Assembly: GCA_013398055.1 (NCBI GenBank)
Contig: VZRS01003945.1
Location: 223,186 to 287,185, forward strand
From: Ifrita kowaldi
Lineage: Eukaryota; Chordata; Aves; Passeriformes; Cinclosomatidae
Direction of reading: 5' to 3'
DNA length: 64,000 bases
Each line of letters begins with the position of its first letter. Position 1 is the stretch's first letter. The notes beneath the pieces are model-generated. The model made no database searches and was not told where the DNA came from. It was given only the letters and a program-made list of their open reading frames with translations. A program made the position numbers and the translations under genes. Positions 1-12,400 of this stretch are shown here, in pieces.

Positions 1-2070
1 TTTGCTTCCCTCACCCTAATAAACCACAACCAAAGGCATCTCACTGCAGTCTTCCACTGCACTTTGAAAATGTTTGCTTACTTTTGAATTATTCTGCGAG
101 ATAAATACAAATCTCATTGTTATTAACAGTTTTGAAATTATCCACATAATCTCAAATAAGTAGGAAATTAGAGTGTGTTAGCTCATGGTGCTTTTCTCTA
201 TATATTTTTTTTGTCTCGAAGAATACTTCAGAACAAAGATTTTTCAGCTAGAGTGGGTGTGTAAGATCTATCCTTCCTTTTACTGTTTCTTTTCTCTCTT
301 TTTTTTCCCCGAATGGGGGATTTAGTGATGAACAAAAACCAGACCATGGGGAAGATGAGATAATATGCACCACTCATTAGCAGGATTTTTCCAGGGGATT
401 TTGCTCCAGTCAGAACTGGCACGAGAGGTCAGTCCTGCCAGTCCTCCAGGTCTGAGCTCTGTTATCTGCAGGACAATGAGCTCAACGAGCTTTATTGGCT
501 CCACAGGAATAATTATGCAGCCCCTGAGCCTGCGGGGCAGCAGGGGAGAGCAGGACTCGGGCTCCTTCCTCACTGCCCTGCCCTCGCCATCTGCTCTGCG
601 CTGCTTATCTGGTGCTCAGTCCCCTGGGGCTGCAGGACCCACAGCTCTGGTCCTGGGGCCGTGGACATCGATCCCTGGCTGTGGCAGAGCAGCCCAAGCC
701 CCCACCTGAAGCCTCTCCCCGTGCAGGTGTTGGGTTTTTCTGTCTTTATTCAGGGAACTGAAATGGGTTCAGGAAAGCATCTCGTGGTGTGTGCACTCTT
801 CTGTGAGTGAAAGAAGCATTTCCTCAGGTTATTGCTGTGCCCCTGCACTCCTGACATCACCTTTGTGCCCTTCCTCCCTCCCTCATGCCCAAAATAGTGC
901 TGAAAGGGGAGCAGAGTGGGACTCATGGTACCTGCTCTCCTCTGCATGTCTGGCGGTGAAAATACACCAGGAAACTCGGCTTCTGTGCTAGATAAGTCAA
1001 TTGAAAGATAAAATCGTGAAAAAACATGGTATAACATGCAAAAACCCCTTTCACCTTGATGATCTGTTAGTATAGAACAATAAAACCAAGGATGGAGGAG
1101 AGCCAGTGGACATTTGGACTTCGAAATTCGTGAGGAAAGAAAGGCTTCTCCAGGAACCTGTGAAGGAACCTGAAGCACTGATAAGAAGTGAAAATATTAT
1201 CACGGATTTGAAACAAGTTTAGAAGAAGAAACCAGAGTAGGAATAGTTCTTATCAGAGTAAAAATTAAATATCAAGAAACAAGTGGTATTTACTATCTTC
1301 TTGAGTGATCTGGAGGTGGAAGCACTTGGTGAAGATGATGAAAGGACTATTTCAATTTAAAAAGCTGGGAGACTGAGATGAACAGGCAGTGAAATGGATG
1401 AGCGTAAGTTCAAAGCAGCACAGGTGGAAATTACTCTTATATTTGTCTTTTTAAACTAAAAATAACTGTTCTGCAGAGAGGATTGTCTTGCTGAGGCAGG
1501 CTAGTAAATAATATCCTAGCAGAGAATCAAACCAGCATGCTAAAGCATATGGTATCCATTCGAAATTCACAGAGAAAGGAGCAGCTTTTTGAAATATTGC
1601 TGTATTCCATTTCTCTTTCCACTTCCCCTCTCCACGTTCTCAGCTGTGTCTCAGAGTATGGAAGGGAGTAAAGAGCTGCTCGAGTGGCTGTGCTGTGCTC
1701 CTGTCTCCTCCTGAAGCAGCCGGCAGGGCTGGGGTGCCCGTGTCCGTGCAGTGCTTTGGAGCTGGGGCTCTGCTGAGGCACCCAGGAGGCTGCAGATGGT
1801 CAGAGCCTGTTCCCTCTGGGCTGCTGAGGGCTGAATCAGCCCCTGCTGCCGAGGCTTGCTGTGGCTCTGTGCCTGCAGCTCTGAACCTGGGAGTTTGCCT
1901 GTGGCTGGGCTGTGGAGGGGACCTGGCACCCAGGTTCACTCCCTTTGGAGACCCAAAGCTTCCAGTTAACGATGTTGAGAGAAGCTGTAGCTCTGTGGAT
2001 GGGGAATACCCTGAATTCCTACAGCCTGGTGACACATCTTAGCCCACTGCATGGCACGGCACGGCATGGT

Positions 2071-2394
2071 GCAGCCTTTCTGTAAATAGAGGGGGCTTGT
2101 AACAAAGATGGGGACACGGTTTTACCTGGGACAAGGTGTAATGGTTTTCAACTAAAAGAGGGTAGATTTAGATTAGATAAAAGGAAGAAGTATTTTACAA
2201 CGAAGGTGGGGAGGCCCTGGCACAGCGTGCCCAGAGAAGCTGTGACTGCCCCATCCCTGGAAGTGCCCAAGGCCAGGTTGGACAAGGCTTGGAGCAGCCT
2301 GGGATAGTGCAAGGTGTCCCTGCTCATTGCAGAGGGGTTGGATGAGATGCCCTTTGAAGGTCCCCTCCAACACAAACTGTTCTATGATTCTGTG
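2071..2394 (+). mobile_element. CR1 LINE 3'-end fragment
   Basis: The sequence follows the avian CR1 3' consensus: GGACAAGGTGTAATGG, a GATTAGAT(A)AAAGGAAGAA segment, CCCAGAGAAGCTGTG, CAAGGCCAGGTTGGA, GGTGTCCCTGC, and the terminal CCTCCAAC...TTCTATGATTCTGTG. The 3' end is near 2394 and the upstream part is 5'-truncated, as is usual for CR1. Similarity begins around the AGAGGGGGCTTGT segment near 2087, so the start is approximate. It has no coding capacity. Confidence 0.92.
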
Positions 2395-5300
2395 GGGGAG
2401 CATTTGAAATGGGCTTGTCAAAACTGCACGGAGTGATCCTGCTCTTTACATGAGTGACATAAAAGTCAGTGCTTGTAAATATCTTGCTCTTGATGGGTAT
2501 GGACCTGTCCATTCTTCAGTCAGATGTGCTGTAAAGCCACTAACTCAGTGTTTGTAACTTCTCTCAGCCACTTTAATATGTAACTTTTGCACTCTTTTTA
2601 TCTACCAGATAGTATCACTGGAGTGGAGAGAAAATTCCGCCCCTCACTTTTCTCCACACCACCCAGTGTTAACAGGAACCCATCAAATATTTTAATAATG
2701 GCAAAAAGCGAAAATCCAGTGCAGCCATTTCAACTTTGTCAAGAATTTTTAACTTGGCAGATAAATTCTTTGGGGAGAAATGCTGAGAAGCAGTTGCAGA
2801 CAAGCAAAAAATCTGTGTGAAACCCTAAACCTGAGCAGCCTTCCATCATGGAGCTCAGCTTTAGCCCATCCTCAACTAAACTTCCCTTTCTCAAATGTGC
2901 AGATATCAGGAACCTTATCAACTGCTGGCAGGCTGCAGGATTACATGTAAATGAAGTGTATCAAAGAGTCGAGTTAGGTAGCCAACATTAGGATCTAAGA
3001 ACGTTATTCTTGCCTACTTGAAAGCCCTTCATAATGGATTAGGAACAAGAACTTACATCTCTTAATACCAGCTGAAATTTGAAGCATCTTTTTTGCTTCT
3101 AGTGAATTTTAATATTTTGAGAGGTACTGGGGATTTCCTTCATTTTAGACAACCATAGTCACAGAGGTTTGCAAAATGATGTGTTCATTTCACAATGGAA
3201 ATGAAAGCCATAAGGCTGAATTTTGTACAAGAAACTCGACAGAGTTGTTGGCAAATGTTATTTTTAGCACTGTAGAGCAACAGAGATCTTTACAGTCTTG
3301 GCATTTCTTGCAGTTTTAAAATGGAGAACAGCTCTTGAAATGTCTGCTTTTCCTTGAATTTTCGTCCGTATCATGAGCTTCTTCATAAAGTTTTTGCACT
3401 GCTCTTGGCAGCAGGTAGTGATGCAGTGCCAAGCAGGGCAGAACTGCTCCATTTTACACTGTTCCTGCAGAAGGCTCTTTCTTCCAAGAAGGAGATGCTG
3501 GGAAAAACTGCATCTGACCCTAACATTCATTGTTTGGGTTGTTTCCAGTTGTGTGTGTTCACTGTAGTGTAAAATGGACAGTAGGTAAGGAAAAATAAAG
3601 TTGGGCCAAAAGTGCACTGAGCAGAGTTTTGGAGATCTCATAATGAGTGAATACCAACTTGTTTTTTTCTTCTAAGCACACTCACAAAGATCTTCTTTCT
3701 CTCAGAAGCAGAAGGTGGTAATTGCCACAGGAAATATCTGATGTCACAGATGAGTGGCAGTGTGCTGCAGGTATTCAGGAGTGGGTCTCGGGGCTCCTGG
3801 CATGAATCCAACTGCACTGTGTGACCAGGAGCAAGGCAATTAATTTGGTGTTCGCAGACAGGGCTGCTGTGGCACATTTAAACTCACAGGGAGCTGAAAT
3901 GAGTTTGTCAATTTGTCTTTAATGTCCAGGTTGGAAGAGTTTTCACACTTCTGTCATAGCTGCCTTTGGGTAAAGCAGGACTCACTTGTAAGGCTGCTGA
4001 GAGCTGGGGGAATGCCGTGGCTCAGGGATGGTGCCAGCCACGCTTTCTCAATCCTCCCTAAATTCTGCAGGAAGAATGTCTATTGCCCATCCCTAAACAG
4101 TGTTGTACACTTTGAATGGTCGTTTATCTCCCCATTTTCCCTCCTCCCACTTTATTCACTCCCCGCCTGTGTGCAGGGGGATTTCCCTGTTTGCTTTGCT
4201 TTCCTTGCCATACTGTTTCAATTATCAGACAATCCTTCTTCACCTCCACTTGACTTACACGTGGGTATGACTTACAGCTGGGACCACGCAGTCATTCTGG
4301 CAGCTGCATCGTGGGCCACCTTCTGCTGCTTTTTGGACCACCAGCTAAGACTGACGAAGAGTAGAAGTCTCAACAGCATCACAACAGACTGAATGCCCCT
4401 TCTTTTCATTGCATCCAAAGCTTACAGGATACCTGGGCTTAGTTCTGCGAGGGTCTGGCTTCTAAAACAAAATAAGCATCCGGGTTCTGCCCCCTCAGCG
4501 GGTGAGATCCATTGAGGGCCATCTCTGGTGCCATATTTAGGCAGGAGACAAAGCTGAGATTGATTCAGTCCCCACCTTCACATGTTCTTCCTTTCCATAA
4601 GTCATGCTTTCACTTCTTTCCTGCAGCCTGGCAGCTGCATGGGCTGGTTGCTTGGTGACGCTCTCAGCAGCACAAAGAGCTCTCAGCTGGGAGGCCGGGG
4701 CTGTCTGCCACAAACAGCTGGGATAATTTTATTTGTCTTTCTCTTGTTCCCGGTAATTACAAGGATCTGAATCAAAGTCAACATAACAGAAAAGGGGGCA
4801 CCAGCAGATACTATTTATGGCTTCTTTAGCACGCACCTTTTTCTTCCCGAGTCGGGGAAGTGACAGCGTGTGCCAGAAGTGGCCTGATATTTCAGAAATG
4901 CAGGAATGGAATTAAAAGGTGTGATTTCCACTGCTGGTTCAGGCAGGCTTTTACCAGGTTCTGTATAAAAGCAACATGTGAGACAGGGATTTGGATTTAT
5001 GAATCATTGTTCCTTAATCCAGTGTGTGACTGCCTGCCTGTTCATTCCTTGTAATAATCCTGTGCTGTGCAGGTCACATCTATGAAATAACTGTGAATGA
5101 CTCCTCCTCTGCCTCAGAAGAGCACACTGCTCCTCGGATTTTGTGAAAGATAAAACAATGGAGAATGTATTTATTCTAGTCAGGCATTAATGGCTTTTTT
5201 GGTAGTTTATTTATTCGAGGTGCTATGTGGTAACCAAACAAGTAAACCCTGAATGTTCACAGTTCACGGATGAAATGCACACTAACATGGATAAGCTGAT

Positions 5301-8300
5301 GTATGAATGTACTAAGGGTCTGCTGTTGGACTCAAGACCAGAAAGTGTTGTTGGTTTCTGCATTTTCTTCCCAGATCAAAAGCCCCTGAGGTACCAAGAA
5401 GTAAAACTACCTTTTGAGAGTTTGGGCTGCTCTGCTCCCAGGGCTAAAGTCAAGAATGATCGAGGAACATGAACTGAAGTGGAAACGTACCTGCCTAACT
5501 CAGTGCTAAATGTAGCATGCAGAGCTGCTGAGGGAAGGGGCTGTGTTGGTGTGATCTTCTGATCTTATTGTAAGGATGAGGACTCTGAATTTCAGTGCCT
5601 CACACTCATGAGCTGTGATAGCAGCTGTGGTAGTGGACACCCGGGGGCTCTGGGCCTTTTATTTATGCCCACATGCCTGCACAGGGCCTTGTTACAGGAA
5701 CCTCTTCAGTGAAGAAACAGCAGCCAGGGTGGAATTTCTTTCTTAGAAAACACATAGTTAAGCTATAGGCTCTTTTTTGATCTGAGAACATTTTGTCACT
5801 CTGATACAGGCACTTATGGCATAGTTTTCATCCCTGAGCTGGTGCTTCCCAGATGCTTTTTGCACGCGTGGTATTTGCATGGATTTTGTTGATTCCAAAT
5901 CTTGCAGTTCTCCTCGCCGATTACTTTCCGATGCGCTGCTTCGGATGTAAATGCATCGAGACAATAATCGGGGCAATCCTGTAGCTCATGCTTTAGGGTT
6001 TACAGCGGTCGCTGAAGGGATCAGGAAGGAATTGGCCTTCCCAGGCAGCATCCTGCAGAAAGATGTAAGTACATTTGTGAAGGAGGAGCTTCCCTGTCTG
6101 CTGCAACATCAGCTGTTAGCCCCTCACAGAGGCTGTGCATCAGCCACCGATGAACTGATCCTCTGTGTCAAATCCTTATGTAAATGCAGCAGCCTAATCC
6201 CCTTGCCCTAATAGGAATTTCACACCTTAATCCTCACTGCGTTCAGGGGCAAAGACATTCCTACCAGGCAGTTTGACGAGTGCATCCTTTTTGAGGAGAA
6301 TCACTGAGTGTAAGTTTGGGGTAGTAGGGAAACTGTAGTCTCAGATTTGTAGGGAAGACTGAAGCATGTCAGTAATAAAAGAGAGGGGATTATGTTCCTA
6401 AATTGTCAGTGGATTGCAGAGGATTTGCTGCACCAAATGAGACCATTAACCTACTGAGTCCTTCATTTTGCCCCTGGCTGACTTTGCTTTAGCTGGAAAT
6501 GCTCCCTGGGCAATACAGTAGGGTTTGCAGGAGTGGGAGGAATAGGATTCCCTCCTGAGCCCTGCAGCAATCCAGGTTGTGCCCTGCACCTTGACACGGA
6601 GTCCTGGGCAGCCACTGCTCCTGTTGGAGGAAGCGTCCATCAGTGCAGGTGGTGTCATTCTGAATGAACCTGTGATTTACATTAATATGTAACCTCGAAG
6701 AAGTACTAAAAAGGCTGAAGTGCAGCACATGGCAGGGACTGGGCAGTGCCTTGAACTCATCTTTTTCTACATAGATGTGCATTACTCTCTCAGGCATGGA
6801 GACGCTTCTTGCCCAGCTGCAGAGCCTCATCCAAAGCTCACTGGAGTCTACAGAACACTTCCACAGGCCATGACCTCAGTCTGGTGGTCCAGTGCCTTCC
6901 ATGACAAGGGGAAGCCCAGCACTGCTCCAGAATTGTCACCTCTGAAAACAAGGATGAAAAGAAGGATATTCCCTGTGTTTCCCCTCACAGCAGGGAGCTC
7001 ATTGCCTCACACACAGAGGCTCCTTCTCTCAGCCTCAGAAGGGCCACGTTTGTATCTCTTGTGCTCCTGGTTGTGGAAATAATTTTGGGTGCCAATTAAG
7101 CACCTGGATGTGCTGCTACAGAGCATCATCCCCCCATCCTGTTTGCTGTGCCTCCTCATGCCCTGGGCAGGGTGGATCTCAGCCAGCTGGGATCAAGCAC
7201 TGCCCCAGGGCACGCTGTGTGCACAGCTTTACAAGCAGCGGTGGTTAGCTGGCCGTTTGGAAGAAACCTGTGTAAATGTGTCCTGTTTTTTCCACTGCCA
7301 AAGCTTTTCCAGACCAGCCTTTTGTTTTACTTCATTTCTTGCTGCTGAAGCTTGTTGCTCCCTGCCTGCTCTCTTGTTGTGGCTCCAGCCTCTCTGAGCT
7401 GCTCTTTGTCTGCCCCGTTGTTACTCCACGCTGCACTTTGGACTTGCTTTTCACCGGTGCACGAATGAGGCTCTTCAACAGTCAGGCCTTTATCCCCACT
7501 CTCAGCAGAGTCCATTCTCCCAGGGCAGCCCTTGCAGCATTTGCATCCCAAATGCCAGCACACTGACTCAAATCTGCTGCTACACAAACTAAGCCTTGAT
7601 TTTTAAATTTTTTTTTCCCCCCCAGGCCAGCTGGCTCTAGAAAGTTTTGTTCTTTGTAACTCTAAATGCTTGTACTGTTTTTAATTGAATCTGACTGTAG
7701 CTCACTTAAAGTTTGTGGCTTTCCCTTAGGAATGATATCACTGTCCCAGCCAGCTCCTGAGGAGCAAGGACTGGAAAAACCGACTTTATGACAAGCTATA
7801 ATTTAAGAGTCAGCAATGTCTGATGTAGCAAGAAATGCAATTTTGGAGGGGAAACCATTACCCAGTCATTTAAATGCTTCTGTCATTTGGAATAAACCCA
7901 TCTGTAACAGCAAAGGTCACAGCATCCCCAAGAGCTACTTGGAGTTTGTATTGTTTTACTCATCTCTAGCATGGAGTTAGTGACCTGTGTGCAGCTCTGC
8001 CCCCTCCTGCAGATGTCCCTGCCCTGGCTGGGGTCAGTTTGTGATGTTAAGGAACCCCTGAGAAATCCAGAGGCAGCTGTGGCAGTAATCAAGTCTCTGG
8101 GTGGATCCCCTGCAAATGCAGCGTTTTCTAATGGTTTTGATAATTGCATGTCATTTTTTTCAGCCTGACTGAAGCAATTCTGATATTTTCTGGTCTTGAT
8201 GCCCCGCATCAGCATTTTCTTGTACTAAAGGTGCCTGAGCAGAGCCTGTTCTCTGTTGCCCAGTGCTGTTTCAGCACTTTTTGCTTGCTCTCCCACAGAA

Positions 8301-9224
8301 GCAGTGCATCTTGTTGAATGCAGAAATGGGCATGGCTGGAGCTGCCTCAGCCTGATTCCAGATTTTAAATAAGGTCTGTAAGAGAGAAAATACCTAAGCT
8401 TAGGGAGAGATTAAGCTCTGTCACACTTTGCAGGGGGGGACCTCAGCCCCAGCCTGGGAACATCCCCAGTGCCACAGTGCTCCTCTGTTCACGTGCAGTG
8501 TGGAAATTCAGCCACCAGCCAGGCATTGACAAACTCCCACATCAAATAGCTGGAGCCTGCCAGGGCCAGGCTAAAGCTTCCTACCCCTGTCAGGTGGGAA
8601 GTTACCCCAGCAGCAAGTGCAGATTAATCTCCTGGAGATTGCAGGTGGTACCTGGCTGAGTGTGGGTGTTTGTGTTGTGTGGGTCACCCTGCAGCAGCTG
8701 CTTGGTGAAAATGTGGAAAATGAACACCATAAACATAAAGAGCCTCAGGGTTTTTATTGTCTCCATCAGGCTGCAGCAGTAAGGGTAGAGAGGGGTGGTG
8801 AGCTGGATTCTCAGCATGTGTCCCTGGCCCTGCTCTCAGAATAAAGCAGTGTGAGCTCTGTCCTGGCAGGGGATCCGTAGTGGTGTGTGCTGAGGGCCAT
8901 TCCCAGCGGAATTGTGCCCCTGGCATCCCTGGGACAGCAGATATTCCAACAGCCACTGCTGCTGCACCATTCTGTGGGGCCCAGGGCACATCCTGTGCCT
9001 GCCAGATGCTGCAGAGCAGGCCCTCACCCTGCCCTCACCACGCTCTCATCTGCCTGAGCCATGTGCCCCTGGTCACTACATATGGATGCAGAAAAAAGCT
9101 TTAGCAGAGAAATTCTCCAGCTCTCTGCAGCATTTTGCGAGAGCTCCGTCTTTCCCATGCAAGTAACTCAAAACAATGCTATGGTTTTGTAAACTTCTTG
9201 CACCTGCAGGTTGTTTTGCAGAAC

Positions 9225-9436
9225 TGTTATGGTTCTAACTAGAAAAACACCCAGAGATGAGTGCCTTAGAACTTGACCAATCCCCTTAGGGGGTGGATGA
9301 CAAAAAACCAATTACCTTATGCCATTTAATACACTTTTGTGAACTAACATATAAAAACCTTCCAGGAGACCACTAAAGCGCTTCCATTTATCCCTGAGCC
9401 TGGACTTTGTGTCATTTCCCTACTCGTCCCTGGGCA
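9225..9436 (+). mobile_element. Probable compact solo LTR with promoter elements
   Basis: A 212-bp block begins TGTTATGGTT and ends CCCTGGGCA, flanked by a possible 4-bp duplication GAAC (9221-9224 and 9437-9440). Inside are two CCAAT boxes (9277-9281 and 9308-9312) and a TATAAA box (9350-9355) in ordered promoter spacing, as in the U3 region of a retroviral LTR, followed by an R/U5-like tail. The termini are only weak inverted repeats and a 4-bp match can arise by chance, so the boundaries are tentative. An alternative is a degraded host promoter, but no exon follows. Confidence 0.45.
9277..9355 (+). promoter_or_regulatory. CCAAT-CCAAT-TATA promoter-like module
   Basis: GACCAATCC at 9276-9282, AACCAATTA at 9307-9313 and CATATAAAAACC around 9350 have the order and spacing of an RNA polymerase II core promoter; initiation would be expected near 9380. 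It lies within the probable LTR. Activity is inferred only. Confidence 0.45.
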
Positions 9437-12400
9437 GAACAGCGACAACTACACACCAGCAATGCCGGTGTCAGGTCACAGGGGCTGTGATTGGTGTCAG
9501 TTGGGGCCCACGACTCAATATTTGGAACTGCTTCCCCAGCAGGAGAGCAACCTCTGTGCTGTTAGCAGGGCTTCATGGGAGAGACAGGAGGCTGCATCCT
9601 CAGCCACATCCATTACCAGCTGTGTTTGTAACCACCAGGCATGATACTCGAGGTTTCCATCCCCTTTCTTCCTTTTAGTTGGGAGCAAGGTGCTGAACTC
9701 TTAGTGGAGAGCTGTGAAGGAATGACTGGTGGGTAGCACCCATGATGGCACAGTGGTGGAGAGGCTATTTCTGGTAGCACTCAAAACAAATGTATTCCCA
9801 AAAGCTCAGTGCAAGCAGGTCTGGGCTCTGCCGAAATCCATTAGCACGGCTGGTATGGGAGTTGTGTGGCTGTCACATTTTGGGATATGTTTGCAAGAGA
9901 GCTGTTAGAAAAATAGATCCTTCTTGACAATGGAACATCCCCAAATCATGAACTGGAGACGCTGTAAACGGGAAGGTCTGAGGTGCTATTTGCAGAGGAA
10001 GAGCTCGTATAAGCCTGGGACACTCTATTAAAAACGCTGCAGATTTATTGACTTACACTGGCTGATAATCTCTTCCTAAAGCTGCTTTTAAAACCAAAGT
10101 AGTGTAGTTCATATTGCTTTCCCTTGTCCTACCTAACAGTGTTACTTCTGTCCCTTGTTTAAGTGCTAACAGTTTAAAAATGCATTTGGAAAGGGAGTAC
10201 AGAGGATTTTCAGCATGATACTGTTAACAGGAGCATTGTTCTGCCAGTCTCAGAAATTACCCAGTTTTCTCTCAGGGCAGATCTGCCATTTTATCCACTT
10301 AGGCACCAGACAAAACAACCTTTACTATTTTCTCCCTGCCAGCATCTGAGGCAGCTCCAGGCAGGAGGCTCAATGTTTGTCCTCTTCATGGCTGCAGAGG
10401 AAAAACAAAACGTGCCAAAGAAAAATCCCTCCTAATTTATCCAACGCGAGCAGCTCAGGATCATTTCTTAGCGGCTGCATCCTTGTAGCAGAGTTGCCTC
10501 AGCAGAGGAGAGGTGAGGGCAGTGGGGCTGCCAGGGGCTGAGCACGCAGCATCTCGGTGGAGCTGGGCTCGCTGCTCTCCCCAGCAGCCTGCCAGAGCCG
10601 GCAGCAGTGATGTAACCGAGCTCCCGGCACATCCTTTGTCTGAGGAATTGCCTCAGCCCGCTGGAAAAGCTGAGCCGCTCGGGCTGTGGCAGAGGAGCTG
10701 CATTTCGCAGGAAAAAGCTCCAAGAAATAACTTCTCGTGCTTGCCTTAGAAGGGAAATTCTCCTCAGAGGTGTTTCCCTAATTGCCTTGTTTTCATTCTG
10801 TTTGTGCCATTGGCACGGGTCAGAGCTGGACTGTCAGCTACCCAAGCTCCTGCTGTCCAGAGCGTTGCCTCGCCCAGGACACAGCCTCTTTTCCTCTGCT
10901 GCATCACTGGAGGGTGAGACAAGCACCTTTAGAGACCCTCCTTTGGCTCATTAATTCACAGGGATGTACTGAACAGACAGACTGGAGCAGTGAGGAATAG
11001 TGAGGTTCAAATCTCATCTGAGAATCTGTAAGCAGAGCTGGACTTTGTCAACCCGACCATTTGTCTGTTTGCCTGCAGAACACAGAACAATCTCCTGGTT
11101 CCAGGTTTCCTCCATTCCTTTGGACTCCTTAACACTCCTTAATTGTCAGGTTTTTCTTTTACTCGCTGAGCAGACACCTGCTCCAGCTTGTGCTTGGCTT
11201 CTCCACTGTGCAGGGGCCATTAGCAGGCACGAGTCATTGGTGTGGCAGCAAGTGACAGGGAAATGAACCTGGTCAGAGGGGCTGAGGTGGGGATCCACTT
11301 AATGTGCTGAAAGGAAAATAGGAAAATGTCGGACTGGAGAGGATGAGGGCATTATATTGAACCTCCAAATATCAATGTGTGCAGCAAAGGGCTCGGTGTG
11401 CCTGCCCCAGAGCTGCCACCTGTAGCGTCAAGCGCTGCAAATTGAGGGCATGGCCCCAGTCTGATTGTTTGTAAACTTGACACACTTGTAATCTAGCAAG
11501 AGTTTAATCCTATTAGTGGAGGTGCTTGTTTATTGCCCAGCTGGCCACAGAGCCCCTGATTTTCTGTCTTCCTTTGCTGTCTGCGCTCACTTTGTGTTGG
11601 TGTAAATGACCGAACAAAGCCTGGGGCTGCTGGCAGTGGGGTCTGAGGAGAGCTCCGGTGGTGTGAGGTCCCCAGAGCCAGAGCAGATCAGAAGTGGAGC
11701 AAAGACAGGGCTCTTCTGCCTTGCTGTGGTAGTGCTGCTCTGCAGACAGCCCTGGCTCACCCAGGTCATTGCCAAGGTGCTGCACCTGTTCGCATTAGTG
11801 CGGTTGGCTGGCAGGTCAGCCACAGCAGCTTCCGTGGGCCTGTGGAGGGAGACAGGTAAGGAAAGAGACGTTTCTGCACACCCCAGTGGGCAGAGATTAA
11901 AACATACATCTGCACAGGTGATTGGAAGGATGCCCAGGGGATGTGCTGACCCCTTCTTGCAAAGAGAAATAAAATTGGTGTAGAGGGCCGAATGCTCGGG
12001 TGCTCTAAATCCAGCTGGCCAGTGCGCTAGACTGGAGAAGTTTGTCTTCTTGTGGAGCTCCAGAAGGGCATCATAAAGTCCAAAAGTTCATTTCCTTGGT
12101 TATAAAGAGGTATCCAGTCTGATTATTATTTCAGCCTTATCGAATAGGTGGCCTGCATTTGCTTGCTAGAGCAGATCTCAAGCCTGAAGGGCCTTGGGTG
12201 GGGTGAGCGCTTGTTCTGTCAGGGGTTTGTCACTGGGGCATCAGGACAGGGAGCAGAGCTGTGTGCTTGGCATCTCTGTCTGTGGATCAGTGCTGCTCTA
12301 AGAATTGTCACTGGGTGAATTATAATCAAGATACCAGATCTTGGAAGTTACAAAAAAACCCCCAAAACCTGTAGGAGGCAAGCATCCAGTGCCTTTTTGA

